Assembly: GCA_963667315.1 (NCBI GenBank)
Contig: OY763325.1
Location: 3,100,001-3,164,000 of the forward strand
Direction: 5' to 3'
Length of the DNA stretch: 64,000 nt
DNA from: DAINPP01 sp963667315
Lineage (GTDB): Bacteria; Thermotogota; Thermotogae; MWEM01
Shown piece by piece: positions 45,792-54,936 of this stretch; the first letter of the stretch is position 1; each line of letters opens with the position of its first letter. Position numbers and translations under genes: made by a program. The notes under the pieces are model-generated. The model searched no databases. It was given only the letters and a program-made list of their open reading frames with translations, and had not been told where the DNA came from.

Positions 45792-48700
45792 ATGGGTAAA
45801 ATGAAAAGGAATCTGATGATGGTGGTTGTCATCATTGCCGTATTGTTACTAGTTTCGTGTATCAGCGGTGAAAATGAAGGTGATACGATACCGGTTGTCA
45901 AAGGGGTAAGACTCTCTGAACTTAACGGCTATCAACTTGACGATTACAGGGAATTCGGATTGTGGAGTCTAACGATCGATAAAGCGGAATTGACGGCCCT
46001 TGAAATGAAGACCCCACTCACATTCTGTGTAACGGGTGAAGGAACTGAGACCTTTGAGATATCGGGACACAAAGTAGACCACACCCGCTATATCTGTTTT
46101 ATTCCCGAAAGAGTCGCTCGAAATGCGATAGAATCGGGAGCGCTCTGGAGCAGTGTTCAAAGAGATGAACAACAAGAGACGACACCGAATATTGAAAAGG
46201 TTATCATTCAGGATGACGACGTGCAGAACGAAACGGATCTGTACGAGATGCTCCTGACGGATTACATCACCCTTAAGGCGAGCGAGACCAGCCGGATATA
46301 CGATGACGGGGTTCTCATTCGACCGTCATACGTGAAGTCGAATGAAGAAAATGCCTATACCCTTCAGCGTTATTACAATGCCAGGCAAGTTTCCGAAAAT
46401 CACAATGTACAGAGTGCGTTGAATTATCTCAAAGACAGAACGGTACCGGATCACAATGCGCTGTTGTTCTTTGGCAACCCGAACCGTTTGAGTGTAACGC
46501 AGGGTGGGGCTGAAGAGGTAACGGCTCCAGACACGAGAGAGCGTTTGAGACAGCTCGGTGTTGAAGGCGAAGATCAGACTTACACCTTCTCACAGGATGG
46601 CGACAAGACGGTATTCAAGATCTGGTCCGGGAAACTGACAAACGAAGACTGGCGTGATGCGGAAAAGTTTATCCTCGATATCACAGGTGCAGTGCAAGAT
46701 TGTGAACTGTTCCCAACGGGAGAGGGGACTCTCTATGAGGGAAGCGTGACCTGGACGTTGAACGATGAACTGGCGAGAAATGCCAGAACCACAGCGTTGA
46801 CGGACTTTGACGGTGGAGATGGGACAGCCGACGACCCGTATCAGATCGCAAACTGGAAACAGCTGAACAACGTGCGGGATTATATGGGAGCCGATGTACA
46901 TTTCATGTTGATAACGGATCTCTCGTCACAGACTGCATATTATGAGACGTATGTGGCAACGGCAACCACACCTGACAATGCAGGCTGGCAGCCGATAGGC
47001 AATAATACGTCTAAATTTCTTGGGACCTTCAGCGGTTATGACGGGGAAGCCTCACACACCATAGCCGACCTTTGTGTTGACCGGAGTGGTGAAGATTATA
47101 TCGGTTTATTTGGGGTCGTTGGAACTGAAGCGACGATCACACAGCTCAGCCTCAAAAATGTTGATGTGAAAGGTCAAATGTTTGTTGGTGGCTTTGCGGG
47201 AGAGATAGACGGAGGAACTATCAGAGACGTAAGTGTGACGGGAAGTGTTAATGGTGGATATAGCACCGGTGGCTTTGTGGGATATATGGGAAACGGAAGC
47301 GTCGAGAAGGCTTATGCGACGGGAGATGTAACGGGAACAGAGAATGTCGGTGGTTTTGCCGGTGAATTGAATAGTGGTACTATCGGTAATGCTTATGCGA
47401 CGGGAGATGTTACCGGGGATGATAGTGTCGGCGGCTTTTTTGGATATACCGCAGGAGATATTTCAATTAGTAATACCTATGCGGCAGGAGACGCAACGGG
47501 AACGACATACATTGGCGGTTTTGCGGGATATATATCAAATATTTACTCTGGAAGTATCACAGCTTCCTTCTGGGATACGGAGACTTCGAGTTGTGGAGAC
47601 AGTGTTGGCACCGGTTCGGATACGGGTATAACGGGTAAGACAACGTCAGAAATGAAGACGAAATCGACGTTTGAGGATGTCAGCTGGGATTTCATAGGGG
47701 TCTGGACGATTGTTGAGGGAAATATGGAGCGTTCCTATCCGTATCTGCAAAGTATCCCACAAGACCCGGCACCCGGCTATGATGAAATCTTTGCCGGTGG
47801 AGACGGAACGGTAAACGATCCGTATCAGATAGGAAACTGGAAGCAGTTGAACAACGTGCGGGACTTTATGGGAGTGGATGTCCATTTCATGCTGACGACG
47901 GATCTCTCATCTCAGACGGAACATTACGAGACGTATGTGTCAACGGCGACCACAGCGGGTAGTGCCGGTTGGGATCCGATAGGCAATATTACAACTAAAT
48001 TTCTTGGAACCTTCAGCGGTTATGACGGAGAAGCTTCACACACCATAGCGGAACTCTGTGTCGACCGGAGTGGTGAAGATTATGTCGGTTTATTCGGTTA
48101 CGTTGGAACTGATGCGACAATCACACAGCTCAGCCTCAAAAATGTCAAACTAAATGGTAAAAATTATGTTGGTGGTTTTGCTGGTCGTATAGCCGGGGGG
48201 ACTATCAGAGATATGAGCGTGACGGGGAGTGTCAATGGTACAGGAAGTGTCGGCGGTTTTATTGGTTCTATGCTTGATGGGAATATTAGTGAAATCAGTG
48301 TGACGACTCATGTTAACGGTACTTCAAACTCTGTTGGCGGCTTTATTGGAACCATTCCTGCTTTAAATGCGAACGCGAGCAGTATTAGAAATGTGAGTGT
48401 AGCGGGAAGTGTTAATGGTGAATCTTGGAATACCGGCGGTTTTGCAGGTAGTATATATATTTATGAAAATCTTAATGTCGAAAATGCGTATGTGACATCA
48501 AACGTAACGGGTCAAACTTTTGTTGGTGGCTTTGCTGGCACTATAGGAAGAGGGAGCATCAGCAACGTGTATGCGACAGGACAGGTAACGGGAGATTCTT
48601 ATGTCGGTGGCTTTGTTGGTAAGTTGGATGTATCTGCAACGATCACCAACGCGTATGCAACGGGAGACGCAACGGGAACGACGAACATGGGGGCATTTGC

Positions 48701-48968
48701 CGGATCTGTTGATCCTACTTCAAACATCACAGCCTCTTTCTGGGATACAGAGACTTCAGGACTTGAAACGGGTATTGGAGATGGATCGGCAACAGGCTTA
48801 ACGGGTAAAACAACGACGGAGATGAAGACGAAATCAACGTTTGATTCGGTATGGAATTTCACAGATGTCTGGGCTATCGAAACGGAAGTAGAAGATTCTG
48901 CCATCTCCTATCCTTATCTTCAAAGTATCCCGCAGAATCCTGCACCGGGTCACGCTTTATCACCTTGA
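45792..48968 (+). CDS. surface lipoprotein with two GLUG-repeat modules
   Basis: About 1058 aa. An in-frame GTG at 45780 and ATGs at 45792 and 45801 are all possible; the GTG is too close to AAAGGA, so I take 45792. The lipobox is VLLLVSC. About 25-345 is an unrecognised domain. Then two tandem modules (46813-47795 and 47796-48960) each begin DDPYQI/NDPYQI-NWKQLNNVRD, run into 'GLUG' repeats (VGGF-G then AYATGDVTG-like units) and end SFWDTETS, KTT-EMKTKSTF and SYPYLQSIPQ-PAPG. GLUG repeats occur in adhesins and peptidase-associated surface proteins. Probable adhesion or matrix protein. Confidence 0.88.
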   Translation: MGKMKRNLMMVVVIIAVLLLVSCISGENEGDTIPVVKGVRLSELNGYQLDDYREFGLWSLTIDKAELTALEMKTPLTFCVTGEGTETFEISGHKVDHTRYICFIPERVARNAIESGALWSSVQRDEQQETTPNIEKVIIQDDDVQNETDLYEMLLTDYITLKASETSRIYDDGVLIRPSYVKSNEENAYTLQRYYNARQVSENHNVQSALNYLKDRTVPDHNALLFFGNPNRLSVTQGGAEEVTAPDTRERLRQLGVEGEDQTYTFSQDGDKTVFKIWSGKLTNEDWRDAEKFILDITGAVQDCELFPTGEGTLYEGSVTWTLNDELARNARTTALTDFDGGDGTADDPYQIANWKQLNNVRDYMGADVHFMLITDLSSQTAYYETYVATATTPDNAGWQPIGNNTSKFLGTFSGYDGEASHTIADLCVDRSGEDYIGLFGVVGTEATITQLSLKNVDVKGQMFVGGFAGEIDGGTIRDVSVTGSVNGGYSTGGFVGYMGNGSVEKAYATGDVTGTENVGGFAGELNSGTIGNAYATGDVTGDDSVGGFFGYTAGDISISNTYAAGDATGTTYIGGFAGYISNIYSGSITASFWDTETSSCGDSVGTGSDTGITGKTTSEMKTKSTFEDVSWDFIGVWTIVEGNMERSYPYLQSIPQDPAPGYDEIFAGGDGTVNDPYQIGNWKQLNNVRDFMGVDVHFMLTTDLSSQTEHYETYVSTATTAGSAGWDPIGNITTKFLGTFSGYDGEASHTIAELCVDRSGEDYVGLFGYVGTDATITQLSLKNVKLNGKNYVGGFAGRIAGGTIRDMSVTGSVNGTGSVGGFIGSMLDGNISEISVTTHVNGTSNSVGGFIGTIPALNANASSIRNVSVAGSVNGESWNTGGFAGSIYIYENLNVENAYVTSNVTGQTFVGGFAGTIGRGSISNVYATGQVTGDSYVGGFVGKLDVSATITNAYATGDATGTTNMGAFAGSVDPTSNITASFWDTETSGLETGIGDGSATGLTGKTTTEMKTKSTFDSVWNFTDVWAIETEVEDSAISYPYLQSIPQNPAPGHALSP

Positions 48969-48990
48969 TAGACAGAGAAAGACAAATCAT

Positions 48991-49022
48991 ACGGGTTTGG
49001 GGTTACTCCAAACCCGTTTTTA
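48991..49022. terminator. terminator after GLUG lipoprotein gene
   Basis: ACGGGTTTGG and CCAAACCCGT form a 10-bp stem with a 7-base loop followed by five T. It lies 22 bases after the stop and overlaps the end of the convergent gene. Confidence 0.93.
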
Positions 49023-49454
49023 ATAGATCAATCCCTTTTTCTCAGCTTCTTTTTCTTTCATGTGGGCAATGCCTGAAGCGAAAACGATGCCGAGGGAGGC
49101 TCCCAGTCCAATGTTTTTGAAGACAACACCAAAAGCGACACTGATGGGGAAAATGGTGCCGAAATAAATGGCGAATAGATCCCCTTTCTTTTTTAACCCA
49201 TATTTTTCGCTGACCCGTTTCTTTATTTCGTTGAAGTGTGTCATATAAATCTTTCTGTTTTTCCTGTTATATTCCCTGCTGACAACTTTCAACGCCTCAA
49301 GAAGGTGATCGGGATTTTTCTTCTCTTCACCAAATTGTTTATCATCCAGCTTGTTGATAAGATTCTTTAAATTCTTCAGGAAGAGGAAGTTTTGTAACTC
49401 CTCTTTTAAGTTTTTTGTTAGAATCTCTATCTGTTCAATATAATTTTGCCGCAT
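49020..49454 (-). CDS. small membrane protein of unknown function
   Basis: 144 aa, ATG after AAAGGAG. The N-terminal 95 residues are charged and helical (likely coiled coil, IEILTKNLKEELQNF). Two closely spaced hydrophobic helices follow (FAIYFGTIFPISVAFGVVF and LGASLGIVFASGIA) and a charged C terminus. I do not recognise a family. It is convergent with the GLUG gene and sits alone. Confidence 0.6.
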   Translation of the reverse strand: MRQNYIEQIEILTKNLKEELQNFLFLKNLKNLINKLDDKQFGEEKKNPDHLLEALKVVSREYNRKNRKIYMTHFNEIKKRVSEKYGLKKKGDLFAIYFGTIFPISVAFGVVFKNIGLGASLGIVFASGIAHMKEKEAEKKGLIY

Positions 49455-49534
49455 CAGAAGCTCCTTTCCAGTGTGAAATCATCAGATACTATTATACTGG
49501 TCATTATAGCATGAATTCTTTACACAAAAGAAAC

Positions 49535-49584
49535 TTGACAAAAGAAGTCTGTCAGGGTATACTGTGTATGTACGATATGTACAG
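49535..49584 (+). promoter_or_regulatory. promoter and probable YtrA-type operator
   Basis: TTGACA (49535-49540) and TATACT (49558-49563) with a 17-base spacer, immediately followed by CTGTGTATGTAC-GA-TATGTACAG (49562-49584). That element contains TATGTAC twice and ends CTGT/ACAG in palindromic fashion. Placed at the transcription start, it is the likely binding site of the GntR/YtrA repressor encoded by the third gene of the operon. Confidence 0.75.
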
Positions 49585-49609
49585 TTAGAAAAATAAAGGA
49601 GGACATACG

Positions 49610-50458
49610 ATGTCTATACTTAATGTATCGAATATAAATAAAACCTATGAGCATTTTAAATTAAGAAACGTCTCTTTCAAATTGGAAAAAGGCTATATCA
49701 TGGGTTTTATCGGAGAGAATGGTGCCGGAAAGACGACCACACTCAAGGCGATCTTAAACATGATTCATATCGAAAGTGGCAGTGTTGAGGTCTTTGGACT
49801 TAATCTAAACAAAGAGGAGCAGAAGATCAAAGAGAATATCGGATATATGTTTGGCGGAATTGATTTTTATCCGAGAAAGAAACTGAAACTGATCACATCG
49901 GTGGTTAAACGGTTTTACAGTAATTGGGAAGAGCGTGTATACCAGCATTACATGAATAAGTTTAAGCTGGATGAGAACAAGAAGCTGCATGAATTGTCTC
50001 ACGGGATGAAGGTCAAGTATAATCTGACACTGGCATTGTCACATGATGCGAAGTTCCTGATTCTTGACGAACCGACCAGCGGTCTTGATCCTGCGGCCAG
50101 AGACGGTTTAATGGAGATCTTCCAGGAGATTATTGAAACGGGTGAAAGAAGTATCCTGTTCTCGACCCATATCGTCAGTGATCTTGAGAAATGTGCGGAT
50201 TATATCACTTATATCAATAATGGCCGAATCATTGACAGTTCATCCAGAGAAGAATTTACGGATGCTTACAGATTGGTCAGAGGCAGTAAAAAACAACTTG
50301 ATTTGGTTAAGGGAGAACTCGTGTCCTTTAAGGAAGATTCCTTTGGGTTTACGGGGCTTATCGAAAAAGAAAGGCTGTCATCGGTAGATGGTGTTGAAGT
50401 GGGAACAGCCGGACTCGAAGATATCATGATTTATTATGCTAAAAGAGGTGAGAAATAA
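49610..50458 (+). CDS. ABC transporter ATP-binding protein (YtrB-like)
   Basis: 282 aa, ATG after AAGGAGG. Walker A GENGAGKTT, signature LSHGMKVK (a variant of LSGGQ, common in this subfamily), Walker B FLILDEPTSGLDP and the H-loop STH. First gene of a three-gene operon with overlapping starts (ATPase, permease, GntR). Such bacitracin/ytr-type operons respond to cell-wall stress. Confidence 0.93.
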   Translation: MSILNVSNINKTYEHFKLRNVSFKLEKGYIMGFIGENGAGKTTTLKAILNMIHIESGSVEVFGLNLNKEEQKIKENIGYMFGGIDFYPRKKLKLITSVVKRFYSNWEERVYQHYMNKFKLDENKKLHELSHGMKVKYNLTLALSHDAKFLILDEPTSGLDPAARDGLMEIFQEIIETGERSILFSTHIVSDLEKCADYITYINNGRIIDSSSREEFTDAYRLVRGSKKQLDLVKGELVSFKEDSFGFTGLIEKERLSSVDGVEVGTAGLEDIMIYYAKRGEK

Positions 50459-51105
50459 TGAAAGATTTACTGTATAAAGAATTCAAAATGGCAATTCATC
50501 CGGGTTTTTATCTGATATTCCTGACGGCTTTACTCCTGCTGATCCCCAATTGGATCTTTACGATTGCGATGTCCTATCTCCTGTGGGTGGTTGTACCGAA
50601 TATATTTACCGCAATAGCCGCCAACAACGATACCTTTTTCTCGGTCCTGATGCCCATTAAAAAACGTGATGTCGTCAAGGCAAAAATATTAACCGTTATC
50701 GCTCTTGAATTGCTCAACATCATCATCGCCATCCCTTTTGCCGTTGCCAACAGAATGATGTACAGAGGTGATTTAGGAATGCTGGAGCCCAACCCCGCTT
50801 TTTTCGGATTTGTCCTGATCATGTATGCCATTTTCAATATTATCTTTATTCCAGGTTTTTATAAAACGGGCTATAAGATGGCGTTTCCTATCTTGATGGC
50901 AATCATCGGGGCTTTGTTGTTCGCGATGTTCATACAGTTTATGCCGTTTATCTCCCCGCAGTTTAATACACTCTTCAACCTGAGAACAACGGATTCGTTG
51001 ATATGGCAGATCGGCATGTTAATCGTGGGAATCATCATCTTTATTTTAATGAATAGCATGACCATCAAATTATCCGTGAAAAGATTTGAAAAGTTGGATC
51101 TGTAA
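50458..51105 (+). CDS. ABC-2 type transporter permease
   Basis: 215 aa with six predicted membrane helices; the first start overlaps the ATPase stop by one base and follows GAGGTG. The N-terminal LLYKEFKMAIHPGFYLIFL is typical of ABC-2 permeases paired with YtrB-like ATPases. Substrate unknown. Confidence 0.88.
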   Translation: MKDLLYKEFKMAIHPGFYLIFLTALLLLIPNWIFTIAMSYLLWVVVPNIFTAIAANNDTFFSVLMPIKKRDVVKAKILTVIALELLNIIIAIPFAVANRMMYRGDLGMLEPNPAFFGFVLIMYAIFNIIFIPGFYKTGYKMAFPILMAIIGALLFAMFIQFMPFISPQFNTLFNLRTTDSLIWQIGMLIVGIIIFILMNSMTIKLSVKRFEKLDL

Positions 51106-51470
51106 TGAATATCAATATCTCAAACGCATCAGACAAACCTATATACATTCAGCTGTTTGAGCAGATCAGCAATCAGATTCTCAAAGGCGAACTCGAATCC
51201 GAGTTCGCCTTGCCTTCTATCCGAACGGCGGCAAAAGAGCTCCGTGTGAGTGTCATTACCGTCAAAAAGGCATGGGAAGAACTGGAACGACAGGGCTTTA
51301 TCTATACCAGAGCGGGAAAGGGTTGTTTTGTCGCAGACCTTTCGGAGGAGGAACGGATGGAGAAGAAAATGGAAATCGTTGAGGAGAGGATATTGAAGGA
51401 TATAGAGGGGTATAAGGCGATGGGGCTTGAGCTTTCTGAGGTGATAGCGTTACTGAAGAAATTGTATTGA
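51105..51470 (+). CDS. GntR family regulator, YtrA subfamily
   Basis: 121 aa. The N-terminal winged HTH has PIYIQLFEQISNQILKGELE, LPSIRTAAKELRVSVITVKKA and GFIYTRAGKGCFV, with only a short C-terminal dimerisation tail, as in YtrA. Its start overlaps the permease stop by one base. It is expected to repress the operon through the site at 49562-49584. Being last in the operon is unusual, since ytrA is normally first. Confidence 0.93.
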   Translation: MNINISNASDKPIYIQLFEQISNQILKGELESEFALPSIRTAAKELRVSVITVKKAWEELERQGFIYTRAGKGCFVADLSEEERMEKKMEIVEERILKDIEGYKAMGLELSEVIALLKKLY

Positions 51471-51524
51471 TATCTGAATATAGGATATGCTGGACTTATT
51501 TTTTCTTTGTCTGTTTTGTGTAAT

Positions 51525-51944
51525 TTATTCAAAGTCCAGCGTATCTTTTACGTTATACCCTTTATCGATAAGGGCTTTGGCAAAAAGTCCCCGACCGGGT
51601 ATCAACTTCCCGGTGAAAGTTCCGTCGTATATTTGATTGACGCCACAGGTTGGACTTCTTGACTGCAGGATAACCAGATCAATTTTTTGGTTTTTGATCT
51701 TTTCCAGGGCGACAGCCACTCCATGTCTAAACTCAAAATCAACGTTATTTCCCCTGTCATCCATCACTATTCCGTCGACAATCTCAGCACATGGCCGAGG
51801 CGTTGGCATACCGGCCAGCTGTTCAGGACAAATACTTATTACCTCTTTTCCTTTGAGGTATTCAATCACATTTTCGTTGCGGTTGTTCTTTCCGTTATAT
51901 TTACAATTACACCCTATTGCACAGGCACTGACTAATACTTTCAT
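51525..51944 (-). CDS. DUF523 family protein
   Basis: 139 aa from the ATG at 51944, 9 bases after AAGGAG. The family marks are VSACAIGCNCKYNG near the start, CPEQLAGMPTPRPCAEI and LQSRSPTCGVNQIYDGTF. The conserved Cys residues suggest metal or iron-sulfur binding. Function unknown. Transcribed alone. Confidence 0.92.
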   Translation of the reverse strand: MKVLVSACAIGCNCKYNGKNNRNENVIEYLKGKEVISICPEQLAGMPTPRPCAEIVDGIVMDDRGNNVDFEFRHGVAVALEKIKNQKIDLVILQSRSPTCGVNQIYDGTFTGKLIPGRGLFAKALIDKGYNVKDTLDFE

Positions 51945-52104
51945 TATCAAAAACTCCTTCAGTACATTTTTTCTACACTCTTTTGTGATGAAAGTTGATT
52001 CAAGTCAACTTTTGAAAACGGTACTTCTTAAAATATTTTAACATAAGATCAAACCATTAAGGACCAAGCAACTATACAATATCATCAGAGAAAAATTAAC
52101 ACGT

Positions 52105-53352
52105 TTATCCCGCTTTTTCCGACAACAACCGTGTCATTTTAAAAGATAAAAAGATAAGGATGACGATCAAATTCAGAATATTTCCAGCCAGAATCAAATA
52201 ATGGGCTTCAAGGTGATCCAGTCCTATCCCAAACAGAAAAGCGCCAAGTGGGGTGATAAGCTGTGCCAGAATGGCGACCACCGAAAAGACCCTTGAACGG
52301 TATTGTGTTGGGATTGTCTTTTGAAACCAGGCGTATATGGGTGTGTTAACGAAGGCGTTGAAAATACCTATTGTTCCGAATAGAGTGATGATGATCCAGA
52401 AATAAAGCCAGGAATGCCCACCGAGAACATGTACGACAACGGGAAAGGTTGTCATTGAAAAGATAAGATTGATAAAGGATTGAGCAAGAATACCCGTTTT
52501 GAATAATTTTGCTGCATTTCGCTTATGAAAATAAGCCCCGAGTAGAATGTTGCCGATCAGAATTCCGGCAACCCAGGCGGTTTGAAGAAAACCGAACTGT
52601 TCCCCGCTGAATCCGACGCTTTCTAGTATATAAAATGGAAATACTACGCTGAACAAAGAGGTAACGATAAAGTTTGAAAACATTATAAACACGATTAATA
52701 TTAAAAGCCCTTTTGTCGATGCTACATAACGCAATCCATCTTTTATATCTGCAAGTGTGCTTTTTAAATCAATTTTCCGCTTCTCAGTTGTTTGGCGATA
52801 ATGAATAAAGTATTCACTGATCCCCGACAACACAAAAGATACTCCGTTAAGCATAAAGACAAATTCGATACCAAATACTCCGTATAGTATCCCGCCGAGT
52901 GCGGGGCCAACGATATACGAAAAGCTGTTGATTCCCTGAATGATCGAATTGGCCTTTGTCAGATTTTCTTCGTGAACGATGTCACCAATCATGGCTTGTG
53001 TAGCCGGATCGAATGTGATATCAAAAGCGGATATGACAAATTGTGCCATCAACAGATAAGTGATGGTCAAAGCATTGGTCTTTGCCAGAAATGCCAGGAG
53101 TAATATGACGCCGCCTCTCGCAAGATCCATAGAGATCATGATAGCCTTTCGATTAAAACGATCTCCCAAAACGCCTGAAAATGGTCCAACGAATAATCTT
53201 GGCAGATTCGTAACCAGAACGAATGTTCCCATAACAGTTCCCGAACCGGTTAAATCGAGGATATAGAGTGGGATGGCTATTTGCTGAATCCCGGAGCCGA
53301 TAATTGAAATCAGGCGCCCGAGAGAATAGAATAAAAAATTCTTATTTGTAAT
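52105..53352 (-). CDS. MFS transporter, probable ATT start
   Basis: The first standard start (ATG at 53232) would remove most of TM1. The same frame continues upstream for 40 codons encoding FYSLGRLISIIGSGIQQIAI and PLYILDLTGSGTVMGTF, the usual first helix and periplasmic loop of macrolide/enterobactin-exporter-like MFS proteins. It ends at an ATT at 53352, 7 bases after AGGTG; the next codon upstream is AGT, then TAA. I extend to 53352 (415 aa). GDRFNRKA is the MFS motif A. It is a probable drug or metabolite efflux pump, divergent from a MerR-type regulator that likely controls it. Confidence 0.87.
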   Translation of the reverse strand: MTNKNFLFYSLGRLISIIGSGIQQIAIPLYILDLTGSGTVMGTFVLVTNLPRLFVGPFSGVLGDRFNRKAIMISMDLARGGVILLLAFLAKTNALTITYLLMAQFVISAFDITFDPATQAMIGDIVHEENLTKANSIIQGINSFSYIVGPALGGILYGVFGIEFVFMLNGVSFVLSGISEYFIHYRQTTEKRKIDLKSTLADIKDGLRYVASTKGLLILIVFIMFSNFIVTSLFSVVFPFYILESVGFSGEQFGFLQTAWVAGILIGNILLGAYFHKRNAAKLFKTGILAQSFINLIFSMTTFPVVVHVLGGHSWLYFWIIITLFGTIGIFNAFVNTPIYAWFQKTIPTQYRSRVFSVVAILAQLITPLGAFLFGIGLDHLEAHYLILAGNILNLIVILIFLSFKMTRLLSEKAG

Positions 53353-53460
53353 ACTTTATCACCTGCTTTTTTTGTTGTGTAAAGTCTATATGCTGAAGTT
53401 CTATACAGGTCAAGAGCAATGTGAAACGTTGTGAGGTAAAAAAAACGTAAAAAGCTTGAG

Positions 53461-53481
53461 TACACTTCAGGGGTGTATAAT
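53461..53481 (+). promoter_or_regulatory. MerR-type operator/promoter
   Basis: TACAC-TTCAGGG-GTGTA has perfect 5-bp arms and overlaps the first bases of a TATAAT box at 53476-53481. A dyad placed between the -35 and -10 boxes is the arrangement MerR proteins act on. The MerR fusion gene begins 49 bases downstream. The spacing of the -35 box is not clear. Confidence 0.5.
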
Positions 53482-53529
53482 AAAGGAAGATAAACGGTAA
53501 GGCAAGACAAATGCAGGAGGAGTCTGCTG

Positions 53530-54753
53530 ATGAAAATTGGTGAATTTGCAAAACAGTTTGATATCAATAAGGAAACGGTTCGTTTTTATGCCCAAAAAAA
53601 ACTTTTGAATCCCATTAAAACACGTTATTATTATGATTATGAGGAAAATTGTGTTGCGGATATGGCCACTATTTTGAAATTGAAGACTCTTGGTTTTTCA
53701 CTTGACGATATTTCACGTTATTTAACTTTCTTTCGCAATGCAACGCGACATATGATAACAGAAAAAGATGCATTAATCCGGTTTATTGATCAAAAAATAG
53801 AAAGTGTGGATTCAAAGATGGCTCAATTACAACAGAATAAGCAAATATTGTCAAAAATACGTTCAAAGATTACGGCCCATTATAATCGAACAGTTGATGA
53901 TGATGCATGGGGGATCCCGCTTGATTTCTTATCCCGTTTAATCTGTCCGAAATGTGGTAGAGGTCTTCAGGTAGAGAATGGGGAAATTGTGAAAAATTCA
54001 CTTGTCAAAGGTGATTTGTTGTGTGATTGTGGCTATCGTGCTGAAATTAAAGAGGGAATTATTGTATTCGATGGTGTTGATTATGGGAGTGTTAGCGCGG
54101 AAAAACTTTCAATAATGAAACGGGAAGATTTTTCGCCACCGGAATATTCTGCAGCGATTTCTGCTTCCGTCAATTGGGTTATTCAACAATTGCTAAAACA
54201 GCCTCTCAAAGGGAAAGTGATATTAGACCCCATGACACAAGGGGGGATTCGAAGTGTTCAAATGATAGAGCGTTTAACGGATTGTTGTACAGATTTTATC
54301 TATTTGGCTATGGATATTCATTTTGAACAGGTATATCATTTCAAGCAACTCCTTTCAACGCTTGAACGGAAACCGAGATTTGTCTTTTTCTCAGGTGATT
54401 ATGAGCATTTACCCATTCGTTTCGAATCCTGTGATTATATCGCTTCTTTTCTTGGGTTACAAACTTATTTGCATTATAAAGGACTATTTCCCCACGAAAA
54501 ATTACTGACTTTTCTAAAAGGGGGCGGGAAATGGTTTGAAACGTTGTTTTATGTCACGGATAAAAAGATGATTTTGAACGAATACAAAGAAATGGTTCCT
54601 TTTTTAAATCAAGGATTTCTGAAAGACACGTTATCCGAGATAATGAAATGCCGATTTGTTGATTCAGGAGGTACCTCTCAAACGGGAGAATTAGGGCAAT
54701 TTTTGAATTCAGATGCAGAACTCAATTTCTTTTCTTTTATGGGGACGAAATGA
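53530..54753 (+). CDS. MerR-type HTH fused to zinc ribbon and methyltransferase-like domain, copy 2
   Basis: 407 aa, ATG after GCAGGAGGAG. Same architecture as the copy at 39.2 kb: MerR HTH (MKIGEFAKQFDINKETVRFY), coiled coil, zinc ribbon (CPKCGRG and CDCG), and a Rossmann-like region with LDPMTQGG at the SAM-loop position and FLKGGGKWFETLF later. It is divergent from an MFS efflux gene, so a substrate-induced efflux circuit is plausible. The codon mix is more AT-rich than in its neighbours. Whether the C-terminal domain is an active methyltransferase or only a ligand sensor is unknown. Confidence 0.82.
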   Translation: MKIGEFAKQFDINKETVRFYAQKKLLNPIKTRYYYDYEENCVADMATILKLKTLGFSLDDISRYLTFFRNATRHMITEKDALIRFIDQKIESVDSKMAQLQQNKQILSKIRSKITAHYNRTVDDDAWGIPLDFLSRLICPKCGRGLQVENGEIVKNSLVKGDLLCDCGYRAEIKEGIIVFDGVDYGSVSAEKLSIMKREDFSPPEYSAAISASVNWVIQQLLKQPLKGKVILDPMTQGGIRSVQMIERLTDCCTDFIYLAMDIHFEQVYHFKQLLSTLERKPRFVFFSGDYEHLPIRFESCDYIASFLGLQTYLHYKGLFPHEKLLTFLKGGGKWFETLFYVTDKKMILNEYKEMVPFLNQGFLKDTLSEIMKCRFVDSGGTSQTGELGQFLNSDAELNFFSFMGTK

Positions 54754-54936
54754 GTTTAACGTATTGGAACCGGTGGCATTCAGTTGCTTTTCAGCGACCA
54801 AAGTTCGAAAATTTTCAGATTTGATACCCTGACAGGGCAAAGTGTCAAGGTGAATCAATTAAAAAAAGCTAAAATAAACGCCACTCAATGCAACGTCTGT
54901 GCAAAAGAGTAAGCGTTTATTGATAGAGCATCAGAA

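Noticed and set aside
54873..54921. Inverted repeat AATAAACGC ... GCGTTTATT
   Set aside because: The 31-base loop and lack of a clean T tract make it a weak terminator candidate; it may be chance.
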